DNA of 64,000 nt, from positions 18,052,471 to 18,116,470 of the forward strand of contig CM031622.1 of the NCBI GenBank assembly GCA_018398815.1, written 5' to 3'. Origin of the DNA: Conus ventricosus (taxonomy: Eukaryota; Mollusca; Gastropoda; Neogastropoda; Conidae). Position numbers and translations under genes: made by a program. Positions 1-11,317 of this stretch are shown here, piece after piece (within the stretch, counting starts at the first letter, position 1; the number at the start of each line of letters is the position of its first letter). Below the pieces are notes generated by a model. That model ran no database searches, had not been told where the DNA came from, and saw nothing but the letters and a program-made list of their open reading frames with translations.

Positions 1-665
1 GGTCATTCTTGACAAAGGTGATAAACCCAGGAACATACCATTTAAATAGGATGGTCGAGTGGTCATCCTTGACAAAGGTGATAAACCCAGGAACATACCA
101 TTTAAATAGGATGGTCGAGTGGTCATCCTTGACAAAGGTGATAAACCCAGGAACATACCATTTAAATAGGATGGTCGAGTGGTCATCCTTGACAAAGGTG
201 ATAAACCCAGGAACATACCATTTAAATAGGATGGTCGAGTGGTCATCCTTGACAAAGGTGATAAACCCAGGAACATACCATTTAAATAGGATGGTCGAAT
301 GGTCATCCTTGACAAAGGTGATAAACCCAGGAACATACCATTTAAATAGGATGGTCGAGTGGTCATCCTTGACAAAGGTGATAAACCCAGGAACATACCA
401 TTTAAATAGGATGGTCGAGTGGTCATCCTTGACAAAGGTGATAAACCCAGGAACATACCATTTAAATAGGATGGTCGAGTGGTCATCCTTGACAAAGGTG
501 ATAAACCCAGGAACATACCATTTAAATAGGATGGTCGAGTGGTCATCCTTGACAAAGGTGATAAACCCAGGAACATACCATTTAAATAGGATGGTCGAGT
601 GGTCATCCTTGACAAAGGTGATAAACCCAGGAACATACCATTTAAATAGGATGGTCGAGTGGTCA
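1..665. repeat. 60-bp tandem satellite, 11 copies
   Basis: Eleven head-to-tail copies of a 60-bp unit plus a 5-base stub, cut by the left window edge. Copies are almost identical: I see one change near the start of copy 1 (attctt for atcctt) and one near position 298 (gaat for gagt). Because 60 is divisible by three, the array stays open and reads as a 20-residue repeat from position 9 to 680. The lack of divergence says recent amplification or homogenisation. A protein-coding role is possible but nothing beyond the open frame supports it. Confidence 0.97.
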
Positions 666-1377
666 CATAGGCATTCATAGGGTGCCTTGTCTGAATCTAG
701 AAAGTACAAGACGGGTCAAATCGAGCAAGTCAATATCAGTTTCTGCATCCACATGGGCTTCGAAAGAAAATCCTCTGTGACAATACAAACGTAGTGATGA
801 AAACTAAACAACGACAACACAAGTAACACTCAGTGTTTGAAACTACAAATAGAACAAAAACACAACTGACACGAAATAACATCATTTTTAGTTTCAAAGT
901 TTGGTGACTACGAGCGGAAATTGAAACAAACGAAAGAAATATTACTCTGTCGGCGAACAAAAGAAACAAAGAAACAAGAAGACAAAACGTTTCGACCTCC
1001 TTGATCTTCTTCAAGGAAGACAAACAACAATCAAGGCAATGAAAAAGAAACACGAACGGACAGTCACTTATCTCCTCAAACTGGGCGCCGAATGGATATG
1101 GAATGGAAACGAGGCTTCTAGAAAGGGAGACAATGCGACTTAAAATACAACTACTAACAATAGTAATGATAATAAGAATGATGATGAAGATGATAATAAA
1201 AAAAAGGGTTACAAAAAACACTAATGGGGGTATTGATACCACTTCTTTTAGTAATAATAGGACAATAGATATTGACAGAGGCAGAAGAAAGATTCAAAGA
1301 CATTTAAATAAAATGGTTATCATAAGATAGTTACAGTAGCAATAGTAATAACGGCGATTATCATGATGGTAAAAATG
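666..1377. other. unique sequence, no gene recognised
   Basis: AT-rich non-repetitive sequence. Open frames on both strands here are low complexity (Phe/Ile/Leu runs on the minus strand) and show no domain or splice context. I see no supported gene. Confidence 0.5.
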
Positions 1378-1414
<37 letters not shown>

Positions 1415-1457
1415 TAAATAATAATAATAATAATAATAATATAATAATAATATAATT
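1378..1457. repeat. (AAT)n microsatellite
   Basis: Near-perfect AAT/ATA trinucleotide run with a few interruptions; it generates spurious poly-Ile/Tyr frames on the minus strand. Confidence 0.95.
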
Positions 1458-1648
1458 TATGAGAGGAAGAAGACGGGGACCTTGAAACATTTTTAATTGC
1501 CTTAGTGCCAAGGGGAACAATTAGCAATTAGCAACGAGTAAAGGGGAAAATACTCGAGCACATCCACACACACACCCGAGCGCGCGCCCACTTACACGTT
1601 TACTTCAACCATGAGCAATTTTTATTTTAGGGTAGAATTTTACATCCA

Positions 1649-1708
1649 TGCTCTCTCTCTCCTCTCTCTCTCTCTCCTCTCTCTCCTCTCTCTCTCTCTC
1701 TCTCCTCT

Positions 1709-1750
<42 letters not shown>
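1649..1750. repeat. compound (CT)n-(AC)n microsatellite
   Basis: Interrupted CT repeats followed directly by about 20 AC units, then a short (CAT)n run near 1768-1786. Confidence 0.95.
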
Positions 1751-1751
<1 letters not shown>

Positions 1752-2024
1752 CACTCACAATGATAATCATCATCATCATCATCATAATAAATGCCAGACC
1801 CGACCATCCATCTTCAATTACTTGAATACTAGACGTCCATCGCAAGTCAAATTTGCGTGTAGTTATTTTGTCCTTTCAGTTCCTCTCAGGTTTTTATTCG
1901 CTCCGTAGCTATTGTTCTTTCTTTCTTTCTTTTCCTCCCTTCTTACTTTTTCTTTTCTTTCTTTTCTTCCTGGTACCTTTTTTCTGCCATTTTGTTTGTA
2001 GTAACCTTCCTTGTTGTTCTATCA

Positions 2025-2640
2025 TCAGTTGTTTTTTTTCGTATCAGTGTTGTTTGGATGACAGTCTCTTGTTCCCTGCTTATTTGCTTCTACAATACAT
2101 TTTGAAAGCGATATTTTAATTTCTTTGGTTTCGGATACGAAAATAGCTACTAAATTATGTCTTCTCAAAACAGGTAAAGAAAACAAATTATGTTTATTTC
2201 GGGTTGAATCAAATGCAGGGCAATGAAAAATAAAATGGCGTTCGTCTTCAGCTTCCTCACAACACATTAAGCACAAATTATCCCTTTCCTGGTCGTCCAT
2301 AAACCATCTTCTGTTAGCGTTTAATCCAAGAGATCTCATTCTCAATCTGGCAAAAAGACCTCGATGCCATCTATTTCTAATGACTGAGATATATTGTTCA
2401 GCCTGAAAAATACTTTTAAATGAGCAATACCTACTATAGTTAGTATTTTCTTCTACATGGGAATGCCAGTTTTGCTAATATGAATTGATTAAACGATCTC
2501 TAAATTCTGAGATAAAGGCAACGTCACTTCCAACTCCCTGACTGATCCAAACAATACCGAAAACCGTTCCCAGTCAGAACTTTTCTTATAGTGGAAATTT
2601 GCTAAGCGCTAGTACAGCTCAAATGCTTCATTTGATGAAT
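2025..2640 (-). mobile_element. LINE (non-LTR) C-terminal fragment
   Basis: Reading the minus strand gives the end of a non-LTR retrotransposon polyprotein. A CxxC...HFxxHCP zinc-knuckle-like motif (CLMCCEEAEDERHFIFHCP) is preceded by a stretch resembling the post-RT region (RNRWHRGLFARLRMRSLGL). This cysteine/histidine motif downstream of the reverse transcriptase is typical of several LINE clades. No RT core is present, so it is a truncated relic. A similar fragment on the plus strand lies near 15.5 kb. Confidence 0.75.
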
Positions 2641-2834
2641 TTTGCATTTTGCCACACTCACCACGCCCATCTGATGCATCCTGTGTGAAGAAAATCCACA
2701 CCTGTTCCAAGGCATGGGAAAACTAAAGGATGTAGAAGTAAAGCTGTACATCGATGAAAAAGTCCAACCAACTGCTCAGCCTCACAGAAGGATCCCATAT
2801 TATTTGAGGGAGTAAGTGGAGGCCGAACGTCAAC

Positions 2835-2886
2835 ATCTTGAAGACTTAGACGTGATTGAAATCTTGAAGACTTAGACGTGATTGAA
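2835..2886. repeat. 26-bp perfect tandem duplication
   Basis: Two exact copies, 2835-2860 and 2861-2886, inside the gypsy RT region. The length is not a multiple of three, so it breaks the frame. Confidence 0.95.
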
Positions 2887-3012
2887 AAAGTTGATGGACC
2901 TACACCACGGGTTTCACATATTGTAGTCGCACCAAAACCAAAGAAGCCAGATGACATACGAATCTGCGTTGATACGCGACTAGGCCTACCAAACCGAGCA
3001 ATCAAACAAGCA

Positions 3013-3064
3013 CGTCACATCATGCCAACCATCGATGACGTCACATCATGCCAACCATCGATGA
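3013..3064. repeat. second 26-bp perfect tandem duplication
   Basis: Two exact copies, 3013-3038 and 3039-3064, of a different sequence but the same length as the duplication 150 bp upstream; it also shifts the RT frame. Confidence 0.95.
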
Positions 3065-4185
3065 CATTTTGATGCAGCTGAATCAATTCAGTTTTCAGCA
3101 AACTAGTCCTGAATTCTAGATATCATCAGCTTGAATTAGACGAAGACTCACGAAACATCACAACATTCACAACCCATGTAGACCTCAGACAATACAAACG
3201 CCTGAATTTTGGAGTCACATCTGCAGCAGAAATATTCCAGAATCACATTGCTGAGCTTCTTGCTGACATTCTTGGTGTTTTCAACACTTCTGATGAATAT
3301 GAAAACCCAAAGAAGAACTTGATACAACCCTGAAGAAAGTATTCACTTGTTTCACTGAAAAGAATCTCAGACACAACAGAATCAAATGCGAGTTTAACAA
3401 AGATCACATTGAATTCTCTGGCTACATTTTTGGAGCAGAAGACCATCCATCAAGCAGCAACTCCAACCGATGCGAAGTCTACTTGGCCTGACAAACTATG
3501 TATTCAGATTCATCCCCGAACACTCTGATGTTACGAGACCACTGAGAAATCTGACACGAAAAGATCCTGAATAGAATTGGACATCAATAGAAGAAAATGC
3601 CTTCAAAGAACTCAAATCACATCTGACAAGCAGTACTATCATGCAGTACTACAACCCTGACATGGAAACAGAAGTCATTGTTGATGCCAGTCCATTCGGA
3701 TTAGGTGCAGTTTTAGCACAAAGAGACAATGATGGTATATCTCATACTGTCGCTTATGCAAGTCGTGCTCTCACAGGTATAGAATCACGCTACTCCCATA
3801 CTGAGAGAGAGGCCCTTGCTGTGCTTTGGGCATTGAACATTTTCATCTCTCTGTGTTTAAGACATCCATTCAAAATGGTCTCAGACCACAAGCCACTGGA
3901 AAGCAGCTACAACAATCCAACTTCCAGGACTTCACCACACATCGAGAGATGGAATCTCCGTCTGCAGACATGATTTTGTTCCACAATACAAGCCTGGTGT
4001 AGACAATTCTGCTGATTTTCTCAGCCGACACCCAGTGATAATTACTTAAAACCAGAGAGCACATGAATCAAAAGTTGCTGAGCTGAGGAATACATCAAAT
4101 TTCTTGCTGATAATACAGTACCCAAAGCCAGGAACTTAGGAAAAAATCAAAGGCGACTAAAGATGATCCAACCCTTCACGCAGTG

Positions 4186-4186
<1 letters not shown>

Positions 4187-4215
<29 letters not shown>
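4187..4215. repeat. (AC)n microsatellite
   Basis: About 14 AC units at the 3' edge of the gypsy fragment. Confidence 0.95.
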
Positions 4216-4217
<2 letters not shown>

Positions 4218-4299
4218 GTGCGGAAAGGTATGTGAACAAAGAATAAACTGATGCAGCAAATGGAGAGAGTGAAGGGAGAGGAGAAAGAAATATAACCGT

Positions 4300-4880
4300 A
4301 ACTTAAAATATGAGGTAAATGATAAGTAGTATGGTCGTGTGTCTGTGGAGAGTACTGCGGGCTGGTGTTGAGATGGTGCGTAGGCCCAAACTACTTTGGA
4401 TGTTAATGTCATGTGGGCAGAGTGTCCCAAATCTGGCACTAAAATAGGATACCTGCATTGTGCGCTCAAAGGTGTCACTCTGTGATTGCCGAAGTGCCAG
4501 GAATTTGACATGGTTGATGGTGTGTTGTGGATGGTTGAAGTGTAGAACAACTGGTTTGGGCCGATGATGACGGACGTTGTGTTCAGAAAGGCATTGTCTC
4601 ATGAGTGTGGAATGTCTCACCAACATAGATCATACTACACAGTTCGCAGCGGATAACGGATGTTGTGGCTCTCACAAGCGATGTGCATGACCCTTTGGGG
4701 CCATGAAGATGGTGTCTGGTTTGGTGAGAATGCAATTTTGCGATTGGAATTTGAGCAGTGAAAAGTACTTGGTGACTTTAGTGAGGGAATTTTGTTGACT
4801 TTGGACCATGCATTTAGGTCTCTGAGGTTTTTGTCGCATCTGAAAGTGATCATCGGTTTGGTCTCAAACCGAATACATAT
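4300..4880 (-). mobile_element. Penelope-like element, C-terminal GIY-YIG endonuclease fragment
   Basis: On the minus strand, from 4880 down to 4300, the translation follows the Penelope-like order. A TFRCDKNLRDLNAW-like linker comes first, then a Cys-containing linker near the RT/endonuclease junction, then a MIYVGET motif (the GIY-YIG core), and finally PVVLHFNHPQHTINHVKFLALR and FGTLCPHDIN. The last two match the conserved HFN...H and GTLxPxGIN ends of PLE endonucleases. There are at least two frame breaks, and no RT core is visible, so it is a truncated relic. Confidence 0.8.
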
Positions 4881-4980
4881 GCACATGCGCGCGCGCACGC
4901 ACACACGAGTGTGCGCGCGCGCACACACACACACGCCTGCTCGTGCGCACATACAATGCATACACACACACACATAAACA
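4878..4980. repeat. alternating purine-pyrimidine microsatellite (CA/CG/GT)
   Basis: Mixed CA, CG and TG dinucleotides with GC cores (gcgcgcgcac and gtgcgcgcgcgc). This composition favours left-handed Z-DNA. Confidence 0.9.
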
Positions 4981-5249
4981 CAAACTAGCATACTCTCTCT
5001 CCATCTCACGCACGCTTGTGTTATGATATTATGACAAAAGCACGCCAGCACAGTCAGATTGTGTCAGAGCTTGAATCGCAAGGTCCAAGGGACGTAAACA
5101 CTAGGATACACAATGGGTGTGGACTGATCGTCAGAACGGTGAGCTCCCCGGAAATCCAGAAAACTAGGAACAAAGTGATGAGCATTGAAGCATGCCCCAT
5201 TTCCCTCCGTTCGGCATCCACATCTTTCCATCTCCACTGCATACATTAT

Positions 5250-5760
5250 ATTATTATATTGGGTATTTATATAGTGCCTATCCTCGGTCACAGACCAACT
5301 TCTAAGCGCTTTACAATAAGCGCACTACCTCACTCACTCAACGGACTGCCTACCCAGGTAGAACCGGCCGAAGTGTACTGGCGCTCAGTCGTTGTCCCAT
5401 ACCATTCAAATATCAGTCGCATGTGAGAAACTGGAGCGATGTGCATTCAATTGTGAACGACCCTTTGGTAACACGATGGCACACGACAACAGTAAGTGAC
5501 AATTTTTGTGGCTTGGTAAGAAATACCAGGCGGCTATATTCAATCTACATCAATTTTGCCAGGGCAGCGGGGAACCCCCTTGCAGTGGGCCAGGAAGGCA
5601 CACGGGTCCGACTCGCTCATAGTCCCCATCCGATGGGCTTGACGTTCTGTTCGATTTGTCATTCAAACTGGGAAAGAAATGGCGAGAAAGGCAGAGCTCG
5701 AACCCACGCACTTCTCACACGTTGGTTTGGCAGGCGTACGTCTTAATCACTCTGCCACCT
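5250..5760 (-). mobile_element. tRNA-derived SINE
   Basis: Read on the minus strand from 5760, the head resembles a tRNA promoter. An A-box-like TGGCAGAGTGATTAAGACG lies at 5757-5739 and a B-box-like GGTTCGAGCTC at about 5704-5694. The body ends near 5250 in a tail containing AAGCGCTT and a TATATAAATACCC block followed by AT-rich repeats. The acceptor arm is not intact, so this is a SINE head and not a functional tRNA gene. The 5' head and the AAGCGCTT tail could belong to one composite element or two adjacent ones. Confidence 0.7.
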
Positions 5761-6095
5761 TTCTTCTTAACCACCTTTAAATCTTTCTGACATAAATAGG
5801 CTTACGATTGTCGAACCACTGGGCGTATCCTGCACGCGTAGACCCACAGTACACGCACTCGCACTGGCACGACGCACGCAAATAGATTCCATGGTAAATG
5901 GTATAGGCCGAATGCATGCTCACAAAACAAATACTTACAAGATAAAGGCTAACATAAAAAAAATGAGATGCTTACAGCACATTGTGTCGAGCACAGCGGC
6001 TTATGATTGTCATGTGAGTGCATCGCTTTTGATAGTATAACGCGAGCCTTTATATATTAAAGCAACTGCGCGAGCATGTCTTGAGAGCACCATAC

Positions 6096-6120
6096 ACATA
6101 CACACACACTCACACACACG

Positions 6121-6165
<45 letters not shown>

Positions 6166-6225
6166 CATTGCACCCCATGTCTTTCACAAAGAGGTGTGTG
6201 TGTGTGTGTGTGTGTGTGGCATCCA

Positions 6226-6256
<31 letters not shown>
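6096..6256. repeat. (AC)n-(GT)n-(AC)n microsatellite with internal inverted symmetry
   Basis: AC tract with a CG core, then about 13 GT units at 6195-6218, then AC again at 6228-6256. Adjacent AC and GT tracts are mutually complementary and can fold back. Confidence 0.95.
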
Positions 6257-6258
<2 letters not shown>

Positions 6259-6499
6259 GGTAGGTAGGCACTCAAGGTCTGGCCAACGCGTTGGGCTAAT
6301 GCGTAGGTAAGACATCCGCTGAGTCGTAGCCACGAGACCCTCTTCTTCAATTGTCTCATCATTGTTGTTAATTCACTTATCCGTCAGCTTCAAATCATGC
6401 GTAGTGTGGTCTCAAAACTTAGCGGATGTAGTATAACGTATATGGACTAGTCCGCACGCAGTGACGCCTCCTTGATGAAACTGAAACTGAACTGAAACT

Positions 6500-6541
6500 G
6501 TGTGTGTGTGTGTGCGTGCGTGCGTGCGTGTGTGTGTGTGT
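6500..6541. repeat. (GT)n microsatellite
   Basis: GT/GTGC repeats upstream of the signal-peptide exon at 6899. Confidence 0.9.
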
Positions 6542-6898
6542 TCTCTCTTCAAACCAAGTTAGTATAGACATCCCACCGTTCGATCCCATCCACTTGATGA
6601 CGCTGTGGACGATAATCTACAAAGTAACTCAATAACGCTGCAACCACCTCTCCCTCCCCCTTTCACCTCCCCCATTCCACCACACACCCAGACACACACT
6701 ATGTTGTGCCAAGAAAAGACAATCGGCGCAATTTCCTGACAAATATCCCGGAAGTGTAAATGCGTGCCTGACGACCTGTCAAACAATCATGGCGTCGAAA
6801 GAGGGACTACGGCGATAGGTCGATGTCGCAATCTTCTTCAGTTTTTTTTCTGACATTCATTTTTCTGCACCTTGGTTCATTCCAAGGATTTTGACATA

Positions 6899-6962
6899 AT
6901 GGCTGAAAGCAAGAAGTGGACATTTGTGAATGCTGTCTTTATGTGTTTCATCGCTTGTCAAG
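6899..6962 (+). CDS. exon 1: signal peptide of the CUB gene
   Basis: ATG at 6899 starts MAESKKWTFVNAVFMCFIAC, a basic N-region followed by a hydrophobic core, which is a typical signal peptide. The donor follows at 6963 (CAAG|GTTTGT) and leaves phase 1. This is the phase required by the exon at 9144, whose first complete residues carry on in frame. The 5' UTR border and promoter are not identifiable; the sequence upstream is T-rich and I see no convincing TATA box. Confidence 0.65.
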
Positions 6963-7029
6963 GTTTGTGTAATGTGTGTGCGTGTGGGACTGGGAGAAGT
7001 TTTCTTGTGCGGGGTATTTTGGTCAGTCG

Positions 7030-7235
7030 ATGCAAGACAGGACAAGGCAAGACAAAATTCTTTATTTACGAGGGTAAAAGCTAAGCTCTGATGTGCTTTT
7101 TGACATCCAGTTCTCGCCCTGAGTAGGGTCAACAATGCAAAATAAGACAAGGCAACAAATGTAGAAGCATGCAAAAAGTGGTTGAAACTAAAATACGACA
7201 CAGAATTGAAAAACAAATGAAGTGAGAGGGAGAGG
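7030..7235 (-). mobile_element. short LINE/SINE 3' end
   Basis: Direct CAAGACAGGACAAGGCAAGAC repeats precede an AAATTCTTTATTT block. Read on the minus strand this is an element tail ending in AAATAAAGAATTTTG plus short (CTTGT)n-type repeats, as in many LINE-mobilised elements. It lies in intron 1. The family is uncertain. Confidence 0.45.
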
Positions 7236-7779
7236 GGAGGGGAGAGAAGAGAGTGGGGTGTGGGTAAGAGCCTGTTTAAAACAATCTAACAAACAAAAAA
7301 TACCAAGGAGATGCAAGGCAATCAATTTTGAAGCACCAGGAAAAAGAATGATGCCATAGACGGGAGAAAGGGGGGGAAAGAGTTACGTGGACGAGATTTT
7401 CGTGGACTGGGGAATGCTAGTTCGAGCATAAAATCTAGAACAGTCGCACTCTGACTTGTTACTTGCTCATGCGTTCATCATCTTCTTCTTCACCTTATAC
7501 AACCAGGATCATGGATTTGAAAATTCTACAGCACCAAAGGGTGTCAGCTGTTACTAGTGTTAGTTTGGTTTGAAACAAAAACAAAAAGAAAAGCACACAG
7601 AGAGAGAGAGAAAGAATGAATTTGGTTGTGTTGTGGAGGTGGGGGGAAGAGTTTGTGATGTCACTGACCCCAGACATACTTTTTGCCCACACCTATCCAC
7701 CCACTAAGGTAGTAGTGCCCAGTCCCGCCAAGTACAGAGGTGGACCCATACAAAATGGGAAGACAACAGTTCCAAGCTC

Positions 7780-8300
7780 AAGGAGAATCTAATGTGGAGA
7801 AGGGAGAAAAAGTTAGAGGGCAAGTCTGATGGTTTATGTTGTGGATGTATGTATTTCTCTTTGAAGGTGCTGTCACAGTCTCTTCCAAGAAACAGATCTT
7901 TTCACAGAGGTATCGTGTGTGGGGAAGACTTGGACTCCTAGTACTGAGTGTGTTGGGGGATATTATTGGCAAGGGAGTTACGCTGATGATGGCTCTTCTT
8001 GCAGCAGTTGGCTGGGGTGTGGCTGGAGTCATTCATTACAACACATGGCCTTTGTGGTATTTGTTCATGGTGGCAAGGTAAGCCCCCCTGTGCCAGGTCT
8101 CCCATTTAAGCTGGTGAAGCAGGTCCTCAGATCTTGTAGCTGTACGACAGACCTGGCATACCCATCTCACTCTCAGAGCATGTCTTTGGACTTTTTCGAT
8201 GGAGTTCATGCTGGTATTGGTATGAGATTCCCTTGTATATAGCAGCAAAAGTCGGATGAGAGTGATGTATCCCATTGTGGGTCTTTCATGATGAATCATG
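7780..8300 (-). mobile_element. LINE C-terminal fragment
   Basis: Minus-strand translation at 8299-8036 contains SIEKVQRHALR followed by LLHQLKWETWHRGAYLATM. This matches the post-RT region of CR1/jockey-like LINEs (IExVQRRAxR ... LxWxSLxxRR). Sequence down to about 7780 shows weak continuation. It sits in intron 1, opposite the host gene. Confidence 0.65.
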
Positions 8301-8596
8301 TCGGATTTCCTTTTGTGTTCATTTATTATTTATTACATTGTATTCTATTTATGTTTTCATTTTTTAAATCAGTAGATTCTGAATCTGAATTCAGGTGCTA
8401 AGAAATATTTATTTCTTTATATAAGTAAATCACTTAAGGTATTAAAGGATAAATTAGAAATTCATCAATTAAACTCTGACAGTTAATTGATGAAAGAATT
8501 AATTTTAATCATCAACCACAACAATGGACTTCAACATTTGTTTAAGTTTTACTCTGGCAAGGTTCAAGGGAAACAAGGCTTTTTAATTTGCAATGC

Positions 8597-9104
<508 letters not shown>

Positions 9105-9143
9105 AACACACGTTCACAGACATTTATGTATGTATACTTTCAG

Positions 9144-9261
9144 TTTGTAAAGTGAAAGGAAACAGCTGCCGCTATACCAATGAGCTGATAGCAAGTATTG
9201 ATCCCAGTGTCACGACATTCAAAAGGTCCATTGATGAGCCCTATGACTACTTGTTCCAGAG
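9144..9261 (+). CDS. exon 2 of the CUB gene
   Basis: Acceptor TATACTTTCAG ends at 9143 and donor AGAG|GTAAGT starts at 9262. Entry is phase 1 and exit phase 2. The exon encodes a 39-residue extracellular stretch, including CKVKGNSCRYTNELIASIDP and ending near DYLFQR, with two cysteines that could pair in the ectodomain. Both splice sites and the phases fit exons 1 and 3. No known domain is recognised in this part; it is an N-terminal extension before the CUB domain. Confidence 0.7.
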
Positions 9262-9617
9262 GTAAGTCTTTGGGATGGGTAGTCAGCATTGTATGAATGT
9301 GCATGTGGCATGGCTTGCTCCTAAGTTGATGCTGATGTCAGACCTTCATCTGTTGGTGCCATTCTTTTTCACCACCATTTCAGCAGAGCATTCTTTAGAT
9401 TTGTATTGCATTGTGAAAAGTATCCTATCTTTGCACAACCACATCTATGTATGAAGTTCTGGTTGCTCTTCTTTGGAGAGAGTGTTGTGAAAGTGATCAT
9501 ATGCGTCTTTTTATAATTTTCTTCCTTTTTCTTCTTTATTCCTTTTTTAATGTGAGCATCATAAATGTTTACAAGTCAAACATTTTAACAGAATGTTCAC
9601 AGGGACTTTCTCCTCTT

Positions 9618-9618
<1 letters not shown>

Positions 9619-9693
<75 letters not shown>

Positions 9694-9800
9694 CCCTCCT
9701 CCCTCCCTTCTTCCCTCTTTCTCTCTCTCACTCTGTCTCTCTCTCCCTCCGTCCCCCAACTCTCTCTCTCTCTCTCACACACACTCTTTCCCCCCCCCCT
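9619..9800. repeat. (CT)n microsatellite
   Basis: CT run in intron 2 with interruptions, followed by CA and a C8 run. Complementary GA repeats follow at 9939-10034. Confidence 0.97.
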
Positions 9801-9938
9801 CCCACACTCTCTCTTTTGCTGTAGGTTCACATGCAGTATGAATCACTTTGCATAACATAGTTGGGATCTTTATTGCCTAATCCAACTCGTTAGTCTAATC
9901 AAAGACAGGAAAAAAAATTATTGAAGGCCCAGGGAGAG

Positions 9939-9963
9939 AGAGAGAGAGAGACAGAGACAGTGG

Positions 9964-10034
<71 letters not shown>
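9939..10034. repeat. (GA)n microsatellite
   Basis: About 45 GA units, in inverted relation to the CT tract 140 bp upstream within the same intron. Confidence 0.97.
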
Positions 10035-10037
<3 letters not shown>

Positions 10038-10453
10038 TGCCCTGCGTAAAACTTAAAAAGAGTGTAATCTTTATTGCTTGCTGAACTGGTGCTTTATTCT
10101 GTGTTCAGAATGCATGGCATTTCTTTTCTTTTTTCCAAAATATGCCCAGTAAATCAGTTTGAAGTGCCCTTATCATAGTAAAATAATTTTTGGCAACCAT
10201 CTTATGAGGCTAACACTGTATCCATTTCGGTTTGATCTGCAGTTGTGTTCAGTGGCCATGTCAACTCGGCTGAAGGCATAAAATCATCCAGTGTGGTGCA
10301 CCTCAGTACAGCACACAACACAGCAGGCATGCAATGTTACAGACTGGAATTTACATTGAAACAAATATGGGTCCAAACTTAATAGTCACATACACTTTGA
10401 CTTTCATCATCGAATTATCATCGAATTTACAGCAACAATGTTTCTCATTTCAG

Positions 10454-10570
10454 TCACAGAGTTGCACAAAGTTTAAGCAAGATGTGGAATAGTTCGACTG
10501 GAAATGAGAAACTAGTAATAGAAAAGCAGATTCTGAGTCATGGTGAAGAACAGTTCATTTCTGAATCAGA
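10454..10570 (+). CDS. exon 3 of the CUB gene
   Basis: Acceptor TTTCTCATTTCAG ends at 10453 and donor CAGA|GTAAGT starts at 10571; phase 2 at both ends. It encodes about 39 residues, including RVAQSLSKMWNSSTGNEKLV with an N-linked glycosylation sequon (NSS), then acidic sequence. The frame is fully open and joins exons 2 and 4 without a break. No domain is recognised. Confidence 0.7.
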
Positions 10571-10625
10571 GTAAGTAGTTTGTCTTTCTAAGATCTATGT
10601 GACATGACAATTGTCAGTCCATGCT

Positions 10626-10858
<233 letters not shown>

Positions 10859-10897
10859 TCACAAAATACACTTAGGGTCTTCAGTTTACGTCATTTG

Positions 10898-11191
10898 TCA
10901 GTGCCTGCCTTCACCCCTCACCCCCATCTCCGCTGATTGCCACCCCTTAGCCATCCGGCTGGCTTTTGATGCAAGCTGCCACTGTGATAGGAGCACAACG
11001 ATGATGACAATGGAGCAGAGAATGGTGACGTAACAGTAGCACAGATCATAGCGCTCTTCTCCTTTACTTGGCTCTGCAAGTTCAAGCGTTGTAGGCTGCG
11101 GCGCAATGTAGCCATGCTTTATGCAAATCCCCTGGACAGGCCAGAGGCCCGTGGCTGTACATGTCTCATAGGTGTGGACATTGTAGTTCGT
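10898..11191 (-). CDS. possible terminal exon with transmembrane helix (unassigned)
   Basis: A 97-codon open frame on the minus strand with no start codon, bounded upstream by TGA at 11194-11192 and ending with TGA at 10900-10898. It reads like the end of a type I membrane protein. First comes a Cys-containing extracellular part (TYETCTATGLWPVQGICIKH), then a hydrophobic helix (CYVTILCSIVIIVVLLSQW), then a short basic tail. It lies antisense in intron 3 of the CUB gene. No convincing acceptor or partner exon is visible, so it may be a relic or chance. Confidence 0.3.
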   Translation of the reverse strand, partial: TNYNVHTYETCTATGLWPVQGICIKHGYIAPQPTTLELAEPSKGEERYDLCYCYVTILCSIVIIVVLLSQWQLASKASRMAKGWQSAEMGVRGEGRH

Positions 11192-11317
11192 TCATCAGCA
11201 TGAATGCTAACAAACATCAACAACTGAGAGATTGTCATCCCTGATCTGTTACATGACCTCACACTTCAGGGGAAGGGAAGTACTGTCTCCTTCTAAAACA
11301 CACCCCCTTCCCCCAAG

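Larger units (their letters stand above)
2660..4185 (+). mobile_element. Ty3/gypsy pol fragment (RT to RNase H), degraded
   Basis: Plus-strand remains of a Ty3/gypsy pol. In order I see: RT N-terminal region around 2700-2990 (VAPKPKKPDDIRICVD); RT palm near 3110-3290 (HQLELDE, then FGVTSAAEIFQ); the RNase H domain at 3641-3973 (VDASPFGLGAVLAQ, TEREALAVLWAL, VSDHKPLES); and an ADFLSRHP-like end near 4010. Traces of the linker toward integrase run to about 4180, where a CA repeat interrupts. The frame is broken repeatedly, partly by two 26-bp tandem duplications (2835-2886 and 3013-3064). No LTRs are recognisable. It is a dead copy. Confidence 0.85.

Noticed and set aside
9..680. 223-residue repeat protein
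   Set aside because: The frame exists only because the satellite unit is 60 bp; there is no start context, splice site or flanking coding sequence.
5690..5760. tRNA gene on the minus strand
   Set aside because: A and B boxes are present but the acceptor stem is missing and a SINE body follows.
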